This document shows, piece after piece, positions 1-6,340 of a stretch of DNA of 33,608 bases. The number at the start of each line of letters is the position of its first letter. The first letter of the stretch is position 1. The notes beneath the pieces were generated by a model that saw only the letters and a program-made list of their open reading frames with translations, made no database searches and was not told the origin of the DNA. This DNA comes from Pedobacter sp. ASV12 (GTDB taxonomy: Bacteria; Bacteroidota; Bacteroidia; Sphingobacteriales; Sphingobacteriaceae): assembly GCF_016429155.1 (NCBI RefSeq), contig NZ_JAELUC010000039.1, positions 1-33,608 of the forward strand. The letters are read 5' to 3'. A program made the translations under genes and the position numbers.

Positions 1-110
1 TGTACAAAAATAGTATTCCTCAACCGATGCGTAGAATTATAAGCGATATATTTTGGATTTTCCTCCTGCTTTTGTTGGTTTCCTGCAAAGGCAAGCCCGA
101 AAACGACAAC
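1..110. repeat. Inverted exact copy of 2421-2530 at contig edge
   Basis: Bases 1-110 equal, base for base, the reverse complement of 2421-2530. The copy covers the leader and the signal-peptide codons of the binding-protein gene read leftward from 2505. Identity stops abruptly after position 110 (2421 in the partner), where the two sequences become unrelated. It runs out at the first base of the window, so its true length is unknown. A contig edge lying inside a perfect repeat suggests either an assembly or library chimera or a real inverted duplication that broke the assembly. The artefactual right end of the same contig makes the chimera explanation more likely. Confidence 0.9.
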
Positions 111-173
111 GTGAAACAAGACCAACAGCAAGGTGGTGGTATGAATGGCGGCCAAATGGGTGGCAATCAATAA
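27..173 (+). pseudogene. Chimeric 48-residue lipoprotein-like ORF
   Basis: ATG at 27, TAA at 171-173. Residues 1-28 are identical to the lipoprotein signal peptide of the binding protein encoded at 874-2505, with lipobox L17-V-S-C20. Residues 29-48 are a Gln/Gly/Asn/Met-rich tail (VKQDQQQGGGMNGGQMGGNQ) with no resemblance to that protein. A strong terminator follows at 195-229, so 111-173 probably is the real 3' end of a + strand gene. The fused N-terminus comes from the inverted copy and may be artefactual. If the junction is genuine, this would be a tiny lipoprotein made by capture of a signal sequence. I do not recognise the family of the tail. Confidence 0.35.
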
Positions 174-194
174 TATTGAAACACAAATGAGCCA

Positions 195-229
195 AAGACC
201 TTCGATTAAATTCGGAGGTCTTTTTTTTT
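195..229 (+). terminator. Rho-independent terminator
   Basis: A 10-bp stem (AAGACCTTCG at 195-204 with CGGAGGTCTT at 213-222, one G-T pair), loop ATTAAATT, then a run of nine T from 221. It ends whatever gene finishes at 173 and isolates the next gene from upstream transcription. Confidence 0.85.
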
Positions 230-235
230 ACAAAG

Positions 236-266
236 TTGGCTCTTTAAGTGCTGTTGATTAACTTTA
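236..266 (+). promoter_or_regulatory. Candidate promoter for the GG-leader peptide gene
   Basis: TAACTTTA at 259-266 matches the Bacteroidota -7 consensus TAnnTTTG at all but the last base. TTG at 236-238 lies 20 bases upstream, where the -33 TTTG element is expected. The -7 box ends 25 bases before the ATG at 292, the same spacing as several other promoters in this window. Confidence 0.4.
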
Positions 267-291
267 GGTTCAACCATTAATCTTAAAAAAT

Positions 292-552
292 ATGAAAACA
301 CAATTTGAAGTATTAGACAGAAAACAAATGAAGAATATCTTAGGCGGGCTTGCAGATGGATCGGGGTCTGGAACACCAAGCACCGGTAATGCCTGTGCTG
401 ATCGTATTTTAAGTATCGAACCGGATTGCTATGCCAAATATCCATTTGATAGCCCATTAAATCCTACTCAGGCAATGTTTTATGCGCAATGTGTATCAGA
501 CGGTTATGGGAAGCTTGCGGCAGAAGGATGTCCGCAAGGAAATCCTACTTAG
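292..552 (+). CDS. Double-glycine leader peptide precursor (bacteriocin-type), 86 aa
   Basis: Small secreted-peptide precursor. Residues 1-19 look like the class of leader removed by C39-peptidase ABC exporters and common in Bacteroidota: MKTQFEVLDRKQMKNILGG, with L8, M13, I16-L17 and G18-G19 in the usual places. Cleavage after G19 would release a 67-residue core starting LADGSGSG, with four cysteines (C35, C46, C67, C80), two prolines near C46-F52 and several aromatic residues. The pattern could make two disulfides or be a target for modification. The gene has its own promoter and sits between terminators at 195-229 and 736-766, so it is a single-gene unit. No C39 peptidase/ABC exporter, radical SAM, lanthionine or YcaO enzyme is in the window, so export would have to use a distant system. 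Whether it is an antimicrobial, a signal or something else cannot be told. The leader call is firm; the function is unknown. Confidence 0.8.
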   Translation: MKTQFEVLDRKQMKNILGGLADGSGSGTPSTGNACADRILSIEPDCYAKYPFDSPLNPTQAMFYAQCVSDGYGKLAAEGCPQGNPT

Positions 553-735
553 AATTTGTTTTTTCGGAATTGAAAATGATAGCAGAAAAAAATTATGATT
601 ATTTTTTTGAACAAAAAAAAATTAAACCGATTCGTTTGGAATCAAATTTTCTTCTATCTTTGAAAAACTGCCCCACTGAAATTACAGACAGGCAGGATTA
701 AAAAAGAGATTCAAAACAACCAAATATAATTTCTG

Positions 736-766
736 GCCTCTGGTGCAATTGCATTAGAGGCTTTTT
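736..766 (+). terminator. Rho-independent terminator after GG-peptide gene
   Basis: An 11-bp stem: GCCTCTGGTGC at 736-746 pairs with GCATTAGAGGC at 751-761 (two G-T pairs), tetraloop AATT, followed by five T. It lies 184 bases after the stop codon of the peptide gene, so its transcript has a long 3' UTR. Confidence 0.85.
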
Positions 767-784
767 AGTTTTGGGTTATTGGAT

Positions 785-826
785 CAGTTGACAGTTTTCA
801 GTTCTCAGTTGATGGTTTTCGGTTAA
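785..826. repeat. Six degenerate heptamers, CAGTTNN-type
   Basis: Six back-to-back 7-base units: CAGTTGA, CAGTTTT, CAGTTCT, CAGTTGA, TGGTTTT, CGGTTAA. The first five bases are nearly constant and the last two vary. Such heptamer runs are seen in intergenic DNA of Bacteroidota; their function is unknown. They lie between the peptide terminator and a convergent gene end. Confidence 0.75.
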
Positions 827-872
827 CAATCTAGCAGTGAACGAACAAGTTAATGAACTGATGAACCAATAA
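827..872. repeat. Degenerate AACAA/GAAC-type intergenic repeat
   Basis: Directly follows the heptamers. Its words (AACAATCTAGCA, GAACGAACAA, TTAATGAACTGATGAACCAAT) recur in altered form at 31876-31965, for example AACAATATAGCAATTGAACAA and TAATGAACTGGTGAC. This is a low-complexity repeat family shared between two distant intergenic sites. Confidence 0.55.
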
Positions 873-873
873 G

Positions 874-2505
874 CTACTTCTTCTTCACCCGCTTTAAAAT
901 CATCAAACTCAAGGCATTGGTAGGGTAGCCACTGATGTTGTTCTGGAGCATCACTACTGATTGGTCGTACAGCAAAGGCACTACCGACGAATACTGCATC
1001 ACCATGTTGTCCATTTTGTAGTAAAGCTCGTAGCGTTTTTTAGGGTCGCTTTCATAATAGCTCTGTTCAAACAGCTTGTCGAATTCGTTGTTGAAATAGC
1101 CCGTGTAATTGGGACCAAAAGGAACGCGGTTTTTCGAGTAGAAAACAGAAAGGTAATTTTCGGCGTCGGGATAGTCGGCTATCCACGAACCCCTAAAAAA
1201 ATTGACCTCGTTTTTGGCCATCATGTCGCGCAGACTCGCATTTGGGCTCACATCTACCTTTACCTTAATGCCGATGCTGTTCAACTCGCCTTGTACAAAC
1301 TCGATCAGGTCTTTGTAAGTGGTTGAAGTGCTGAGGGTAACTTCGGGCATGCCTTTTCCGTTGGGGAAACCCGCTTCGGCCAATAGTTTTGCCGATAGCG
1401 CCGGATTGTAGTCGTAGCCCTTTACGCGCGTGCTGTCGAAACCGGGCATGCCTTTGGGCACAAAACCGGCGGTTGCGGGCGTACCAATGCTGTTTCTCAG
1501 GTATTTGATCAGCTTTGGACGGTCAATGGCATAGTTAATGGCCTGCCGTACTTTTTGGATGCGTAAGGGTGATTTCCTAACGATGGCCTTGGAGGTATCG
1601 ACCAAGATGCCGATATATTCGGTACAGAGGTAGGGGCCTTTAATCAGTTGGAACTTGCCTTTGTACTTGCTGGTCATGCGGCCACTCTTGGTCAGGATGT
1701 CGTCGCGGTAGCTGCCGTCTACGCTGTTAAAAAAATCGAGATCTTTTTTGATGAAATTCATAAAAGCGCTCTGCTTATCGGTAATGAAAGTCACTTTTAC
1801 GGCATCAAGGTAAGGCAATTGCTGCGTGCCGTCTTTTTCCCAATAATTTTCGTTCTTAACCAGTACCAAAATCTCGTCTTCCTTCCAGTACCTGAATTTG
1901 AACGGGCCCGTGCCTACCGGATGGCTCCTGAAATCCTTGCCATAATGCTCAACCACTTCTTGGGGCACCACCGAGCAGTATTGGGCAGTTAAAAGGTTCA
2001 TGAATGCCGGAAAAGGCTTGAGCAGGGTAATCTGAAACGTGGTGTCGTTTACCGCTTTGAAGCTGGTCGAATCCTTTACCTTGTCACTAAAAATCCATCC
2101 TCCCGACGAAGCCACCTTGGAGTCGATGAGTCTGTTAAAGCTGTAGGCAAAATCTTGGGCCACCACCTTTCGGCCCTTGCCGTTTTTAAACAGGGCATCG
2201 TCCTGAAAAAAAACATCGTTGCGAAGGTTGAAGGTGTAAACCAGCCCGTCGTGCGAGGTAGTCCAGCTTTTGGCGATGCAGGGCACGGTGTTCAGTTGCC
2301 GGTCTACCTGTACCAGGCCATTAAAAATTTGGTTAATCATCCAGATGGCATTCTGGTTGCGGGCAAAAGCCGGGTCGAGCGAGGTTACATTTTGGTCGAG
2401 GTTGATGTTGAACACCTTTTTGTTGTCGTTTTCGGGCTTGCCTTTGCAGGAAACCAACAAAAGCAGGAGGAAAATCCAAAATATATCGCTTATAATTCTA
2501 CGCAT
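874..2505 (-). CDS. Oligopeptide-type ABC transporter substrate-binding lipoprotein (SBP family 5)
   Basis: Binds a peptide or similar ligand outside the inner membrane and passes it to an ABC permease. 543 residues, a normal length for the DppA/OppA-like family. A signal peptide (MRRIISDIFWIFLLLLLVSC) ends in lipobox L17-V-S-C20, so the mature protein is a lipoprotein. Family signs are TSLDPAFARNQNAIWMINQI near residue 50, an AKSW...DGLVYTFNLRNDVFFQDD stretch near 80-105, and W-ADYPDAENYLSVFYS near 455. I chose ATG at 2505 because it places the charged residues directly before the hydrophobic core; a TTG nine codons upstream also opens the frame but adds an unlikely extension. No permease or ATPase genes lie beside it, so it is an orphan binding component here. 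The exact ligand is unknown. Confidence 0.88.
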   Translation of the reverse strand: MRRIISDIFWIFLLLLLVSCKGKPENDNKKVFNINLDQNVTSLDPAFARNQNAIWMINQIFNGLVQVDRQLNTVPCIAKSWTTSHDGLVYTFNLRNDVFFQDDALFKNGKGRKVVAQDFAYSFNRLIDSKVASSGGWIFSDKVKDSTSFKAVNDTTFQITLLKPFPAFMNLLTAQYCSVVPQEVVEHYGKDFRSHPVGTGPFKFRYWKEDEILVLVKNENYWEKDGTQQLPYLDAVKVTFITDKQSAFMNFIKKDLDFFNSVDGSYRDDILTKSGRMTSKYKGKFQLIKGPYLCTEYIGILVDTSKAIVRKSPLRIQKVRQAINYAIDRPKLIKYLRNSIGTPATAGFVPKGMPGFDSTRVKGYDYNPALSAKLLAEAGFPNGKGMPEVTLSTSTTYKDLIEFVQGELNSIGIKVKVDVSPNASLRDMMAKNEVNFFRGSWIADYPDAENYLSVFYSKNRVPFGPNYTGYFNNEFDKLFEQSYYESDPKKRYELYYKMDNMVMQYSSVVPLLYDQSVVMLQNNISGYPTNALSLMILKRVKKK

Positions 2506-2530
2506 CGGTTGAGGAATACTATTTTTGTAC
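2421..2530. repeat. Internal partner of the contig-edge inverted repeat
   Basis: The reverse complement of this segment is bases 1-110. It covers codons 1-28 of the binding-protein gene plus 25 bases of its leader. It sits in a coherent full-length gene, so this copy is probably the genuine one. Confidence 0.9.
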
Positions 2531-2537
2531 AAATTAA
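2520..2537. promoter_or_regulatory. Face-to-face -7 elements of two divergent genes
   Basis: On the + strand TATTTTTG (2520-2527) is a perfect TAnnTTTG -7 box, 23 bases before the ATG at 2551. On the - strand TTAATTTG (2537-2530) matches at seven of eight positions and lies 24 bases before the ATG at 2505. Only 45 bases separate the start codons, so the two transcription starts would overlap. No clear -33 TTTG was seen for the + strand box. Confidence 0.45.
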
Positions 2538-2550
2538 TAAATAAATTCAG

Positions 2551-3006
2551 ATGTCTTTTTTAAATGAGTTGATAAATAGTGAAAATGACCCCGTTCTGCG
2601 CGAAGAGTTGCAAGAACGCGTGGATATAGTAGCCCATAAAATCAAGTTTATTGAACAGGTGCCTGTAGTTTGTTTAGACCTGGGCAATGATCCGAGCCTG
2701 TTGTTGGCCGAAGAAATGAAGGCGGCTGGAGGAATGCTTGAAACCGATGTGCTGGGCGCTGTTTATATCATCTATTACCAGCCCAACAAAACGTTGACAG
2801 ACCTGATGCGCGAAGTGCCGGCCCTATTGGATAGGGAATGGCAGGCCGTAAAAAACGGGCGTGTTATTTTGCTGAACGACGATGCCGAAAGGCAGCGTAC
2901 ACCCGAAAATGCCATCACTTTAATAGAAGACATGGCCGAAATGATCCATCCTGGGCATTTTATCTTTGGCCACGAAGGTTCGCGCTGGATCAGGTTTTCG
3001 GTTTAG
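2551..3006 (+). CDS. Short cytosolic BtuF-like (periplasmic-binding fold) protein
   Basis: 151 residues with no signal peptide and no membrane segment. The second half resembles the C-terminal lobe of cobalamin/iron-type binding proteins (PF01497-like): LMREVPALLDREWQAVKNGR near residues 83-102, VILLNDD, then TPENAITLIEDMAEMIHP near 114-132. Those binding proteins have the same EW-AVKNGRV and P-x(n)-LAEMIHP order. The usual N-terminal lobe is replaced by a short helix-rich start and a short β/α section (VPVVCLDLGNDPSLLLAEEM). It may therefore be a stand-alone domain used in the cytosol rather than for transport. It is transcribed divergently from the peptide-binding lipoprotein. Assignment is by recognised sequence pattern only, and the ligand is unknown. 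Confidence 0.6.
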   Translation: MSFLNELINSENDPVLREELQERVDIVAHKIKFIEQVPVVCLDLGNDPSLLLAEEMKAAGGMLETDVLGAVYIIYYQPNKTLTDLMREVPALLDREWQAVKNGRVILLNDDAERQRTPENAITLIEDMAEMIHPGHFIFGHEGSRWIRFSV

Positions 3007-3139
3007 CGAGGCGCTGTAAGGTTGCAAGGCCTGGTGCTGTAAATGAGGCGAGCTTGCTGTTGCGAATCGCAGTCAGGCGGTTGTTCTTGTAAACCACAAG
3101 TTCTTGGTGATTAGTCTAGGCATTTGGCAATTAATACCC

Positions 3140-3661
3140 CTAAAATTTAACAAACTTATCCATTTGCTCGTTGGTAAACTTGAGCGTATCGGCTTGATAG
3201 AGGTTGCCGGCTTCGTCAAGTTCGTTTTTGATGCTCGAAATGTGCAGGCGCAAAGGCATGACATGGAGGTGCAGGTAGGCGCAAACCCCGTTAAAATGCT
3301 CTATGCCCCTGATGTTGCCGTATTTGCCCGATGAAACACCCACCAAACAGGCTTTCTTGTCGTAGAAGCTTTCGGGAAAAGTACAGGCGTCGATAAAGGT
3401 TTTGAGTACGCCCGGAAAGCTGCCGTTGTATTCGGGTATGATAAACAGGAATTTGGAAGTATCCGTTACCAGTTGCTGTATTTCTTCAAAAGCCGCACTT
3501 CTTTGGCCATAAAGATCCGAACTGATCAGGTCGGCAGGCAGGCGCTGCAGGTTGAGCAACTCGGTTTGCAATTCCTTTTTAGCCAGCTCTTTCTGGTAAT
3601 ATTGGGCCACTTTCAAGGTGTTGCTTGCAGGCCTGTTGGTGCCGGATACGATGGTAATCAT
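3140..3661 (-). CDS. NAD(P)H-dependent FMN reductase family protein
   Basis: Flavodoxin-fold enzyme of the FMN-red family (PF03358) that uses NAD(P)H to reduce FMN, quinones or azo-type compounds in the cytosol. 173 residues, typical length. The FMN-phosphate loop SGTNRPASNT is at residues 6-15, the family signature PEYNGSFPGVLKTFID at 76-91, and GVSSGKYGN, typical of the second flavin loop, at 108-116. It has no membrane or signal segment. It converges with the BtuF-like gene and diverges from parA. The long 179-bp upstream region carries a perfect -7 box at 3765-3772, which implies a leader of about 95 bases. The physiological substrate cannot be read from the sequence. Confidence 0.85.
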   Translation of the reverse strand: MITIVSGTNRPASNTLKVAQYYQKELAKKELQTELLNLQRLPADLISSDLYGQRSAAFEEIQQLVTDTSKFLFIIPEYNGSFPGVLKTFIDACTFPESFYDKKACLVGVSSGKYGNIRGIEHFNGVCAYLHLHVMPLRLHISSIKNELDEAGNLYQADTLKFTNEQMDKFVKF

Positions 3662-3764
3662 GCTGAAATTGTTGATAAGATGTTCAAAACACTTATGGCT
3701 AGGCTACTAATATTCTGATTTAGTTTGTATCTTAGCTAATTGTTAAAAAGTGCCTAAATCGATA

Positions 3765-3772
3765 CAAAAATA
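3765..3772 (-). promoter_or_regulatory. Candidate -7 box for the FMN reductase gene
   Basis: TATTTTTG on the - strand is a perfect TAnnTTTG element in the divergent region between the reductase and parA. No TTTG is seen 19-21 bases upstream of it, so the call is weak. Confidence 0.3.
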
Positions 3773-3840
3773 GCATTTTTTAAAGATTTTTAATTGTGAA
3801 ATAAAGCCATGTCCAATTTTGGCGATTTTTAGAAAGATAG

Positions 3841-4647
3841 ATGAGTAAAATTATTGCTTTAGCAAACCAAAAAGGAGGCGTAGGTAAAACTACCTCGTCT
3901 ATTAATTTAGCTGCCAGCTTAGCGGTTTTGGAATTCAAAACGCTATTGGTTGATGCCGATCCGCAGGCCAACTCTACATCGGGTATAGGTTTTGATCCAC
4001 GAAATATCAAAAACAGCATCTACGAGTGCATCATCAACGATGTAGAGCCTCAAGATGCCATCCTTAAAACAGATACCCCTAACCTCGATTTGTTGCCTGC
4101 CCACATCGATTTGGTAGGTGCCGAGATAGAGATGATCAACCTAAGCAGTCGCGAGTACAAAATGAAGGCCGTGCTCGACAAGGTGAAAGACCAATACGAT
4201 TTTATCATCATCGACTGTTCGCCGTCATTGGGCCTGATTACCATCAACTCATTAACCGCTGCCGATTCGGTTATCGTTCCGGTACAGTGCGAGTATTTTG
4301 CGTTGGAGGGACTGGGCAAATTGCTGAACACAATTAAAATCGTTCAAAACCGTTTAAATCCTGCACTGGAGATTGAAGGTATTCTGCTCACCATGTACGA
4401 CGTGCGTTTGCGCCTGTCTAACCAAGTGGTTGAAGAAGTGAAAACCCACTTCCAGGACCTGGTTTTCGATACCATCATCCAGCGCAATACGCGCTTAAGC
4501 GAGGCGCCTAGCTATGGTGTATCGGTAATTATGCACGATGCCAACTGTAAAGGCGCAATTAACTATTTGAACTTGGCCAGGGAAATTGTTCGCAAAAACG
4601 GTTTGTTAGCCGACGAAGAACAAAATGTAGATACGGCAACCATATAA
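3841..4647 (+). CDS. parA: ParA/Soj chromosome-partitioning ATPase
   Basis: ATPase that binds DNA as an ATP dimer and drives segregation of origin regions with ParB. 268 residues, the usual size for chromosomal Soj-type ParA with no N-terminal HTH. The deviant Walker A KGGVGKTT at 11-18 carries the signature lysine K11. The A' motif VDADPQANST is at 37-46 and Walker B FIIIDCSPSLGL at 121-132. The C-terminal part contains QRNTRLSEAPSYG, conserved in the family. parB starts 9 bases downstream, so the two form an operon. The gene leads a co-directional run that continues through the signal peptidase genes. Confidence 0.97.
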   Translation: MSKIIALANQKGGVGKTTSSINLAASLAVLEFKTLLVDADPQANSTSGIGFDPRNIKNSIYECIINDVEPQDAILKTDTPNLDLLPAHIDLVGAEIEMINLSSREYKMKAVLDKVKDQYDFIIIDCSPSLGLITINSLTAADSVIVPVQCEYFALEGLGKLLNTIKIVQNRLNPALEIEGILLTMYDVRLRLSNQVVEEVKTHFQDLVFDTIIQRNTRLSEAPSYGVSVIMHDANCKGAINYLNLAREIVRKNGLLADEEQNVDTATI

Positions 4648-4656
4648 ATTATATAG

Positions 4657-5559
4657 ATGACATCTTTTCAGCGAAAAACAGGTTTAGGAAAAGGATTAAG
4701 TGCGCTCTTAGATGATAATGATTCGGTAAACCAGCCAAAAGCGGTGGCCGAAGCGCCGGCGCCAACCTTGTTGGCCGGTAACATTAGCGAAGTTAATATC
4801 AACGACATAGAAACCAACCCTTATCAGCCACGTACGGAGTTTGATCAGGTTGCTTTGAACGAACTTTCGGAATCGATCAAGGTACAAGGATTGATCCAGC
4901 CCATCACCGTGAGGAAGCATGGCGATAAATACCAGCTCATTTCTGGAGAACGCAGGCTAAGGGCTTCGAAACTGGCCGGACTGGCACAGATTCCTGCCTA
5001 TATCCGCGATGCGGATAACCAACAGATGTTGGAAATGGCGTTGATCGAAAATATCCAACGCGAAAACCTGAACGCCATTGAGGTGGCACTCAGTTTTCAG
5101 ATGATGATTGACGAGTGCAATCTTAAGCCCGAGCAGTTGGGCGACCGTGTAGGCAAAAACCGCACCACGGTAAGCAATTACCTGCGTTTGCTCAAATTGC
5201 CTCCGGTAATCCAGGCTTCCATTCGCGATGGCAAAATATCAATGGGCCATGCCCGCGCGCTCATCAATGTAGAAGAGGCCGAAAAACAGCTGTTCATCCA
5301 TCAGGAAATCCTCGACAAAGGCCTTTCGGTACGCAAGGTAGAAGAATTAGTGCGCAGCATCAACCATGTACAGGTTAAACCCAACAAGGCTAAGCCAAGC
5401 GGGGTTTCTTTCGAGTACCAAAAACTGCAAACCGATCTGGCTTCTAAATTTGCAACCAAAGTGAAGCTTAAAGTGAACGAAAATGGCAAAGGCGCCATCG
5501 AAATTCCTTTTGTATCGAATGACGACCTGAACCGTATTTTGGAACTTTTAGATTGGTAA
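4657..5559 (+). CDS. parB: ParB/Spo0J chromosome-partitioning CTPase
   Basis: DNA-sliding clamp that loads at parS, binds CTP and stimulates ParA. 300 residues. An N-terminal GLGKGLSALL motif (9-18), which stimulates ParA in this family, is followed by the CTP-binding domain with NPYQPR at 54-59, GERRLRASKLAG at 97-108 and ENIQRENLNAIE at 131-142. A helix-turn-helix with LGDRVGKNRTTVSNYLRLLKLP lies at about 161-182, and a C-terminal dimer domain follows. The stop codon overlaps the next start (TAATG at 5557-5561), so translation is probably coupled with the DUF5683 gene. No canonical parS (GTTTCACGTGAAAC) is visible in the window. Confidence 0.96.
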   Translation: MTSFQRKTGLGKGLSALLDDNDSVNQPKAVAEAPAPTLLAGNISEVNINDIETNPYQPRTEFDQVALNELSESIKVQGLIQPITVRKHGDKYQLISGERRLRASKLAGLAQIPAYIRDADNQQMLEMALIENIQRENLNAIEVALSFQMMIDECNLKPEQLGDRVGKNRTTVSNYLRLLKLPPVIQASIRDGKISMGHARALINVEEAEKQLFIHQEILDKGLSVRKVEELVRSINHVQVKPNKAKPSGVSFEYQKLQTDLASKFATKVKLKVNENGKGAIEIPFVSNDDLNRILELLDW

Positions 5560-6236
5560 TGCGGCGCATTTTGCTTTTGATGGTTCTGTTTTTTGCTTTT
5601 GTAGCTGCAAAGGCACAAGACCCTATAGCCAAAAAACCGAAAGATACGCTCAAAAGTAGGACCGATACCATAGACACGGAGCCCAAATACATCAATCAAG
5701 GTAAAATTGCAGGAAAAAAAGCTTTTCATCGCTCGCTCATCTTTCCGGGATTGGGCCAGATGTACAATTATGGTCTGGTTGTAGACGATATAAGGAGCGG
5801 CAGGGTAGAAGGAAGCAAATTTTGGCAAAAAACCTATATCCTGGCTAAATTGGGCGCTATTTATGGTGGCGGTACAATGCTGGTTATTTCTTATATGGAC
5901 AATAACAAAATGTACCGTAAGTTTCTGGCCGAGCTGCAATACAGGCAGCTGCATAACAACAAGCCCGATCCGAACGGCGGCTTAAGCCAATATCCCAATA
6001 CCGACGCATTAACCATAGCTAAGAACATTTACAAGCGTAACCGCGAAATCGTACTCATTTCATTAGTGGGCTTGTACGGATTGAGCGCTGTTGATGCCTA
6101 TGTAACCGCCCGCCTCAAATACTTCAACGTAGACGAAACCCTGTCGTTTAAAGTAGCGCCTTCGTTTATCAGCCCCAATACCATGTACGGGTTCAATTCG
6201 CCCGCTCCGGCATTAAAGCTGGTTATTAAGCTATGA
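5559..6236 (+). CDS. DUF5683 envelope protein
   Basis: 225-residue protein found next to parAB in many Bacteroidota; its role is not established. The signal peptide MRRILLLMVLFFAFVAAKAQ probably ends at A19. A Lys/Thr-rich linker follows, then the family hallmark RSLIFPGLGQMYN (58-70). Two hydrophobic segments are seen, near YILAKLGAIYGGGTMLVISY (about 94-113) and near REIVLISLVGLYGLSAVDAY. ATG at 5559 was chosen over a TTG two codons upstream because it overlaps the parB stop in the common TAATG form. Location in the inner membrane or envelope is inferred from the signal and hydrophobic segments. Confidence 0.85.
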   Translation: MRRILLLMVLFFAFVAAKAQDPIAKKPKDTLKSRTDTIDTEPKYINQGKIAGKKAFHRSLIFPGLGQMYNYGLVVDDIRSGRVEGSKFWQKTYILAKLGAIYGGGTMLVISYMDNNKMYRKFLAELQYRQLHNNKPDPNGGLSQYPNTDALTIAKNIYKRNREIVLISLVGLYGLSAVDAYVTARLKYFNVDETLSFKVAPSFISPNTMYGFNSPAPALKLVIKL

Positions 6237-6340
6237 AAAACAAAGAGCTGCGGCCCGATGCTTTAAAGTGCAAAACAGTTTCGTTACCTTTAGCCCGTTG
6301 GGCATACGACAAGCCGATCGATAAAATAAAATTAGTATAA
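6233..6340 (+). CDS. Possible 35-residue ORF between DUF5683 gene and dapB
   Basis: The ATG overlaps the DUF5683 stop in an ATGA arrangement (6233-6236) and the TAA (6338-6340) directly abuts the dapB ATG at 6341, so it exactly fills the intergenic gap. The product begins MKNKELRPDALKCKTVSLPL and ends WAYDKPIDKIKLV. It is basic, with no signal peptide or membrane segment, and one Cys and one Trp. I recognise no family. Perfect fit to both neighbours suggests translational coupling, but the fit could be chance in a 104-base gap. It could also simply be the dapB leader. Confidence 0.35.
   Translation: MKNKELRPDALKCKTVSLPLARWAYDKPIDKIKLV

Larger units (their letters stand above)
553..873. other. 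321-bp intergenic region
   Basis: Contains the end of the GG-peptide transcription unit. An A/T-rich stretch (553-735) has a possible 41-codon ORF at 576-701 with no supporting feature. It is followed by a strong terminator (736-766), a heptamer repeat (785-826) and a second degenerate repeat (827-872) that reaches the stop codon of the convergent gene. No RNA gene is recognisable. Confidence 0.7.

Noticed and set aside
576..701. 41-codon ORF starting MIAEKNYDYFFEQKKIKP after the GG-peptide gene
   Set aside because: Very A/T-rich, no promoter, no recognised motif, and it lies in the 3' UTR before the terminator. Could be chance.
3007..3139. Possible non-coding RNA or small gene between the BtuF-like gene and the FMN reductase
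   Set aside because: 133 bp of convergent gap with a small CTTGT/ACAAG hairpin but no T run, promoter or ORF with support.
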